Assembly: GCA_030248225.1 (NCBI GenBank)
Contig: JASANE010028194.1
Coordinates: 1 to 35,384, forward strand
Direction of reading: 5' to 3'
From: Trileptium ribeirensis
Lineage: Eukaryota > Nematoda > Enoplea > Enoplida > Thoracostomopsidae
DNA: 35,384 nt
This document shows, one piece after another, positions 29,725-35,384 of this stretch (positions are counted from its first letter, which is position 1; each line of letters opens with the position of its first letter). The position numbers and the translations under genes are program-made. A model generated the notes under the pieces. That model made no database searches. It saw only the letters and a program-made list of their open reading frames with translations, and was not told the origin of the DNA.

Positions 29725-30849
29725 CTAGTTTAAGTGCACCGATATTTTACCCTCGTTTTTAACGAAATTATACTCAACATTTGTAAGTTTCCCACCAATT
29801 GAGCGTCCGTTTTCAGTGCGACAGCCCTTGAACTCAACAAGTTTTTCGTTTACCACAACATAACGGTCATTATTGTTAGGGTTAGAAGTTGCCGTAACAT
29901 TTAGTTCATATGCTTTACGACGAAGAACAGAAAAACTTTTACGGTTGTCTTCAGACATTGAGCGGCGCAAGAGGATACCCTGCATTCCATCTATACTTCG
30001 AAGACCGACAGCCTGTTGAAGCACAGATTTTGCGACGCTGGAGGAAAAGAAGCGTACTTTTAATAGTCTCGATTGGTTAGAAGTTCCTGGCGAAGGATTG
30101 CGAAATACACCCAGGCGGTCAACCTCCTGGACGGTGGCAGAAGGATCCAGGTGTTTAATTACATTTGATACAGTGATTAGATCGTTGCCATTTTCTGGAA
30201 CTCCCTTGACGATAATACAACGCCTGCGGAGTGCTTCGTGGTCGATGGCGGGAGCCGGTGTGTACATAACTTTACCACGATTACAGTATTTATAGACGCT
30301 TCTTCCGAGTATATTTGAAGCTGTGGTATTTTTTGGCGAAATAGCTTGTTGTTGGCTCTCTGTAAGGTCACGAACAGCTGTCGTGAGCTTAGTCAATTGT
30401 CCAAAGTTTTACAAGCGTTCTGTAGTGATATCAGTAGGTGTTGTCGCATCTTGTAGTGACATCTTCCTACGTTGAGCAGCAAATTGTTCGCAACTTGAGC
30501 AGACAACGAGAATGTGGTCATTGTTTGCTATTTTGCTAGCTTGATCGCCGTCGACAAACGCGCAAGCAAAATGAATTTATCTTGCGCAAAGACCGCATTC
30601 GAAACAATTCTCGCCGCCATCAGTATCGCATTTGCAGCATGCCGTCGATCGGTTTACTCCAGATGTATGCGCAGCAGCTGAATGCGTAGATGTAGGTACA
30701 ATGGAAGCGGAATTTGGTGTATTAACCTGTTGGTGCCTTCTATCTGGTGTTGACGACGACAGTAACGATTGGCGGTTAATGGATGCTGTAGGCTTGTTAT
30801 TGCCGCGATTTTTATTGACGATTGTAGTGCTACAGTTAACCGGGGCCAT
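29725..30849 (-). pseudogene. CR1-type LINE ORF1 with PHD finger, two internal stops
   Basis: A single frame runs from MAPVNCSTTIVNKNR (30849) to GKISVHLN (29725), interrupted by TAA codons near 30577 and 30411. Reading through them shows CCKCD...CFECGLC...HFAC...CSSC, a C4HC3 arrangement like the PHD-type finger in ORF1 of many CR1-group LINEs. The middle part (RRCIIVKGVPENGNDLITV, then RLLKVRFFSSSVAKSVLQQA and ILLRRSMSEDNRK) fits the RNA-binding RRM-like/C-terminal domain of LINE ORF1 proteins. ORF1 packages LINE RNA. Stops and the broken ORF2 show that this copy is dead. The frame is otherwise kept over 370 codons, so the loss is fairly recent. Confidence 0.82.
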
Positions 30850-31443
30850 TGAAAATTTTGGTGTTGATATCGATGATTAACGAAGCCAGATGGGCAGCAA
30901 ATTTGAAGCAGTGTATTTATATTTGTGTAGCAAATATAAATAATGATTTTTTGCATACTACCAGTTTCATGCACACTGGCAAACAACCTGAATGCAATTT
31001 GGGTTAAAACCTGAGTTTCAGAATGAGTTCTGGGACGCATCTGCCAAGGTCCCTGGAGTGCTGTTACTAGTTAAATAGAGGATGTGAAATTTTACTATTA
31101 TATAATTTTAGCTACGCTTATTTCAATAATCTGCAATCTAACTTTCTGTATTTCTCGTGTCAATGTTTGTGCGCCACTGTTTGGTACATAACTATCCACT
31201 AATTTCGACAAAAATGTAAAAAATATACATAAAAATGTAATGTGCGTCATAATCATATAATCATGATATTTAGACAGTTGTTCTTCATCTAAGCAAACAG
31301 TCAACGTTAAAATTTTTATCACAAAGTTATGTAGTATAATATAAATTATTTCCCAAACATAGAAAATATTTACAACGAGAGTGTTTCAAATAATTTTAGA
31401 TATCGGCAGTTATTGTCACAATTTTTATCTCAAATTTTAACGA
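30850..31443. other. LINE 5' flank and AT-rich sequence
   Basis: About 200 bp upstream of ORF1 could be LINE 5' untranslated sequence; no end could be set. From 31345 (TTATTTCCCAAACATAGAAAATATTTAC and on) the sequence resembles 31504 onward at a shift of about 158 bp. This is a worn extra unit of the family that starts at 31444. Confidence 0.45.
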
Positions 31444-32132
31444 CGGACCGTTTACAACAGCTATACAATCACGTAACGATAACAACGGCGAAAGACGACG
31501 AATAAATAACTATTTTCCCAAATATAGCAAGTATTTATAAACAGAGTCTTTCAATAGTTTTAGTGTAAAACAGATGTGTGTGCTGCGCATTTTTGTCTAG
31601 ATCCTACAATGTTGATAACTGCAAATTAACAGAAATTTGTAAATAAATTATTCACATGTTTGATTTCAGTGTTTTCATTAATTTGCAGAAAGTCAGCTGT
31701 AAAGTGTGATTAATATATATAACAATGTTATTATCGACTGGAGTTGTATACCTGAGGTCTCTACAAACATTAATTCCAAAATTATATCTCTTTTCCGGAC
31801 AACGCTAAAATAATATCACTGTCCTTTGGTTTAATCATAGCTATGTCCATGTCCATCATACAGACTTGATGAATTGCACAATTTACGATGCACCATACGA
31901 GAGTCCAGTTTAGGCACATACACCTGAATCATACATACTCATAGCGGAGGTGGGGTAGCGTGGGCTAGTCACGTCAGGTCCAGACCCATGTTTTCCTACA
32001 TGATTGGGTTCATCTTAGTTTTCGCAAACTACGAATACCGGTAGAGTCAAAGCTAATTCGAATTTTTGCACGATTCAATTCGTGCTTTGATCAAAGAATA
32101 ATCATAGTATACCCAACTCTAGTGAACTCGCG
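31444..32132 (+). repeat. Inverted-repeat family, copy A
   Basis: Runs from GACCGTTTACAACAGCTATA to CTCTAGTGAACTCGCG. It is the reverse complement of 33285-33914 (copy B) and a direct partial copy of 33971-34484 (copy C). Recurring words include AACTGCAAATTAACAGAAAT, TCACATGTTTGATTTCAGTG and TTTTCCTACATGATTGGG. There is no gene in it. Confidence 0.85.
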
Positions 32133-32395
32133 ATCAAGAAAATTTAATGAAACATATTGTGATTTTATAGCTTGTTAGTGATTTCTGCAAATTATTTCAA
32201 TTTTCTGCGACGGCACATTTAAAACAGTACTTGATATCTTATACAAAACTAATTATCGGGCTAAAATATTTTATTTAAAACCTATCTTTTTTCGCAGCAA
32301 CAACAATCTGTATCTTAGGCTGTGTTGCTCTGCTATCCCTTTAGTTTACAATAATAAGATACAACTAGAAGCAGTGATTGCTAAAACTGGGACTC
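32133..32395. other. Unique loop sequence between copies A and B
   Basis: Not matched by copy C. AT-rich, no feature recognised. Confidence 0.5.
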
Positions 32396-33914
32396 TCCCT
32401 CATTTTCTTGTCTAGCAGTATTTTTAAGTATTTTATAAATCTTAGGACCATTTGTTCAACGTATCAATAATAAAGTTCACTTGAAAGTGCCTTTAAATGA
32501 TTATGTCTTTTAGAATCACCTTATTAAACATGTTTGTTCATTGTAGGAGAATGACTAATTTATACAAAATATAGCTGACAGATTGTAGAATCACTAATTT
32601 ATGCCCTATGTCGACTAGATTATCTATACCAGGAGCTTGGAGGACACCGTTGGGTTTTCACTATTAAAGACCTTTTGAAACGTGTTAAATATTTAAAAAT
32701 ATTTCGTGTAGCCATTACACATTGTTTATATCGTGTTAAAGTATCGATTACTCAATTTCTTTGAGCGTGTCGTCCTGAGTTAACCATTAAATATTTCGTA
32801 TTAACACAGGGAAATTATTTATTGCAGGCGTTTTCTAATTGGACAGGTTATCTTAGCAGAATTTAATACGTGACTTTTCGGTTTCACCAAGTGCGAAACG
32901 GGCACCGGTGGTTTTTCCCCGCAGCAAAACTTGGGGCTCCGCCTGGTTTAGTTTGTCTTGATAATTCTTTTTTCCGCGGGTGAAGCGCCAGTTAACACAA
33001 AAATGGACAATGTGTTTTCTAACATTACATTCTGCAGCTGAATATTTGTTTAGTCGGTAAAAAAATTACTACTCTGTTGATCTTATTGCGTGTCTATGTT
33101 TTATGCGTTCATGTATATACTTGCTAAAACAAAAACTATTGAAAACGCAAAATGCTACAGTCAGGAGATGCACAGCTAACCTATGGATTGGTAGGAGGGG
33201 ACGACACGAGGAACCACAAAGCCATGTTTTAAACGTCATTTGAATGACACACAATTTCGAATTAAAATAAAATTTTCGAAACAACGCGAGTTCACTAGAG
33301 TTGGGTTTACTATGATTATTCTTTGATCAAAGCACGATGATCCGCAAAAAATCGATAGCTTGACTCTACCGTATTCTAGTTGCGAAACTCAGAGACCCAT
33401 CATGTAGGAAAACATGTCTGGACCTGACTGACTAGCCCACGCTACCCTCCGCTATGATATTATGATTCAGTTATTGCCAAACTGACTCTCTATGTGCATC
33501 TAATTTGCATTCATCATCTTAGATGACATGACATAGCTATGATTAAACCAAAGGACAGTGATATTATTTAGCGTGTCCAGAAAAGAGATATAATTTTGGA
33601 TTATTTTAAAGACCTCAGTATAGACTCCAATACGATAATAACATGTATATATATTAATCACACTTACAGCTGACTTTCTGCAAATTAATGAAAACACTGA
33701 AATCAAACATGTGAATAATTATTTACAAATTTCTGTTAATTTGCAAGTTCTCAACATTAGATCTAGACAAAAATGCGCAGCACACACATCTGTTTTACAC
33801 TAAAACTATTGAAAGACTCTGTTTATAAATACTTGCTATATTTGGGAAAATAGTTATTTATTCGTCGCTTTCGCCGTTGTTATCGTACGTAATTGTATAG
33901 CTGTTGTAAACGGC
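32396..33914 (-). repeat. Inverted-repeat family, copy B
   Basis: On the minus strand it matches copy A in its upper part (33285-33914). Below 33770 it matches copy C to the window end, including GGTAGGAGGGGACGAC (33190s), TCGTCCTGAGTTAACCATTA (32770s) and GTTCAACGTATCAATAATAA (32455-32475). It forms an imperfect head-to-head palindrome with copy C around a spacer of about 200 bp. Confidence 0.85.
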
Positions 33915-33970
33915 CCGCGTAAAATTGAATAAAAACGGCGAAAGACGAGCACTCCTGCCACCTCGACGTC

Positions 33971-34150
33971 TAGATATTACAATGTTGATAACTGCAAATT
34001 AACAGAAATTTGTAGAATTAATTATTCACATGTTTGATTTCAGTGTTTTCATTAATTTGCAGAAAGGCTGTAAAGTGTGGTAATTGTGTATAACAATGTT
34101 ATCAACTAGAAATTGTGTGAGGTTACTATAAACATTAATTCGAAATTATA

Positions 34151-34184
<34 letters not shown>

Positions 34185-35384
34185 CACTGTACTTTTGGTT
34201 TAATCATAGCTATGTCCGTGTAACTATACAACTTAAATAAATTGCACAATTTACGATGCACAGTATGAGAATCTAGGTTTAGGCACACCTGAATCATACA
34301 TACTCATAGCGGAGGTGGGGTACCACGTGGCTCCCTCCAGACCCATGTTTTCCTACATGATTGGGTTCATCTTTAGTTTTCGCAAACTCAATACCGTAAA
34401 GTGGACTTAATTCGAATTTTTGCACGATTCGTGCTTTGATCAAAGAATAATAATTAGTATACCCAACTCTAGTGAACTCGCGTTGTTTCGAAAATTTTAT
34501 TTTAATTCGAAATTGTGTGTCGTTCAAATGACGTTTAAAACATAGTTTTTTTATAATTCCTCGTGTCGTCCCCTCCTACCAATCCATAGGTTAGCTGTGC
34601 ATCTCCTGACTGTAGCATTTTGCGTTTTCAATAGTTTTTGTTTAGCGAGTATATACAGTGAACGCATAAAAAGTTTTTTCGACGCGCAATAAGATCAACA
34701 GAGTAGTATTTTTTTTACCGACTAAACGAATGTTCAGCTGCAGAATGTAATGTTAGAAAACACATTGTCCATTTTTTGTTAACTTGCCGACGACACCCGC
34801 CGGAAAAAGAACAAGAAACTAAAACAAAAAGCCAGGAAAGTTCCAAGCTTTGCTGCGGAGGAAGGGGGACCGGGGGGCATCTCGCAGTTTGGTGAAACCC
34901 GAAAAGACAGCATCTTAAATTCTGCTAAGATAACCTGTCCGACTAACAAACTTTTGCAATAAATAATTTCCCTGTGTTAGTACGAAATATTTAATGGTTA
35001 ACTCAGGACGACACGCTCAAAGAAATTGAGTAATGCAATACTTTAACACCGATCTAAACAATGTGTAATGGCTACACGAAAAATATTTTTAAATATTTTA
35101 ACACGTTTCAAAAAAAGGTCTTTAATAGTAGAAAGCCAACGGGTATTCTCCAAGCCGCCTCGCTATAGATAATCTAGTCGACAGTAAGGCATAAATTAGT
35201 GATTCTACAATCTGTAAGCTATTTTTTGTATAAATTAGTCATTCTCCTACAATGAATGAACATGTTTAATAGGGTGATTCAAAAACAAAAACCATTTAAA
35301 GGCACTTTCAAGTGAACTTTATTATTGATACGTTGAACAAAAATATCCTAATTTTATGATATTTTAAAAATACTGCTAGAGCAA
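33971..35384 (+). repeat. Inverted-repeat family, copy C, runs off the window
   Basis: Starts TCTAGATATTACAATGTTG and pairs with copy B through the window end (TACTGCTAGAGCAA against CTTGTCTAGCAGTA near 32410). It carries a run of 42 T (34153-34194) where copies A and B have TCTTTTCCGGACAACGC-like sequence. No gene recognised. Confidence 0.85.
34153..34194 (+). repeat. Poly-T run, 42 bases
   Basis: An uninterrupted T run replaces about 27 bp present in copies A and B at the same place. It could be slippage from the TCTTTT there, a poly-A tail remnant of an antisense insertion, or a sequencing fault. Confidence 0.9.

Overview
The window looks like nuclear DNA of an invertebrate animal. It is AT-rich, a conserved metazoan kinase gene is broken into small exons with GT..AG introns, and most of the rest is transposable-element and tandem-repeat sequence. 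I see no operon-like layout and no recognisable tRNA or rRNA. The phylum cannot be fixed from this sequence alone.

Host gene: four exons of a BRSK/SAD-family serine/threonine kinase lie on the minus strand (13115-12975, 2984-2834, 1305-1237, 584-438). They join in phase, with conserved splice sites, into one stretch of kinase domain from the hinge to the late C-lobe. The 5' exons (P-loop, N-lobe) were not found in the 22 kb upstream. The 3' exons (UBA-like and C-terminal parts) must lie beyond base 1. The introns are about 0.65, 1.5 and 10 kb long and hold nearly all the repeats in the left third.

Centrepiece: the 10-kb intron contains a complete, apparently intact DNA transposon, 6514-11776 (5263 bp), opposite in strand to the kinase. 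It has terminal inverted repeats (TIRs) starting CTGCCGTGCCGG, a 4-bp target duplication (ATTT), and a left subterminal block of eleven TGGACATACG-like motifs (one more at the right end). A 5x236-bp array repeats the 5' end of its gene, and one uninterrupted 1142-codon gene follows. The protein has an N-terminal PWWP-like domain, a 29-residue tandem repeat (8 full copies plus a partial ninth), Cys-rich motifs, and a DDE-like core ending 42 bp from the right TIR. The four upstream array units each carry a 51-codon decoy version of the N-terminus.

Other left-half content: a ~178-bp degenerate tandem repeat (1515-2240), small inverted-repeat elements (4153-4464, 4502-4938, 5228-5598 with an ATATT duplication), a 580-bp foldback (12274-12852) and a 129-bp minisatellite (13403-13917).

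Right half: a ~44-bp minisatellite (17341-17685); a non-autonomous Helitron (ending at 19473 with hairpin and CTAG; two candidate 5' ends); a giant palindrome with ~3.7-4.0 kb arms around a 403-bp spacer (20242-28358); a decayed CR1-type LINE 5' part on the minus strand (about 29160-30849); and a three-copy inverted-repeat family (31444 to the window end). No functional host gene was recognised right of 13115.
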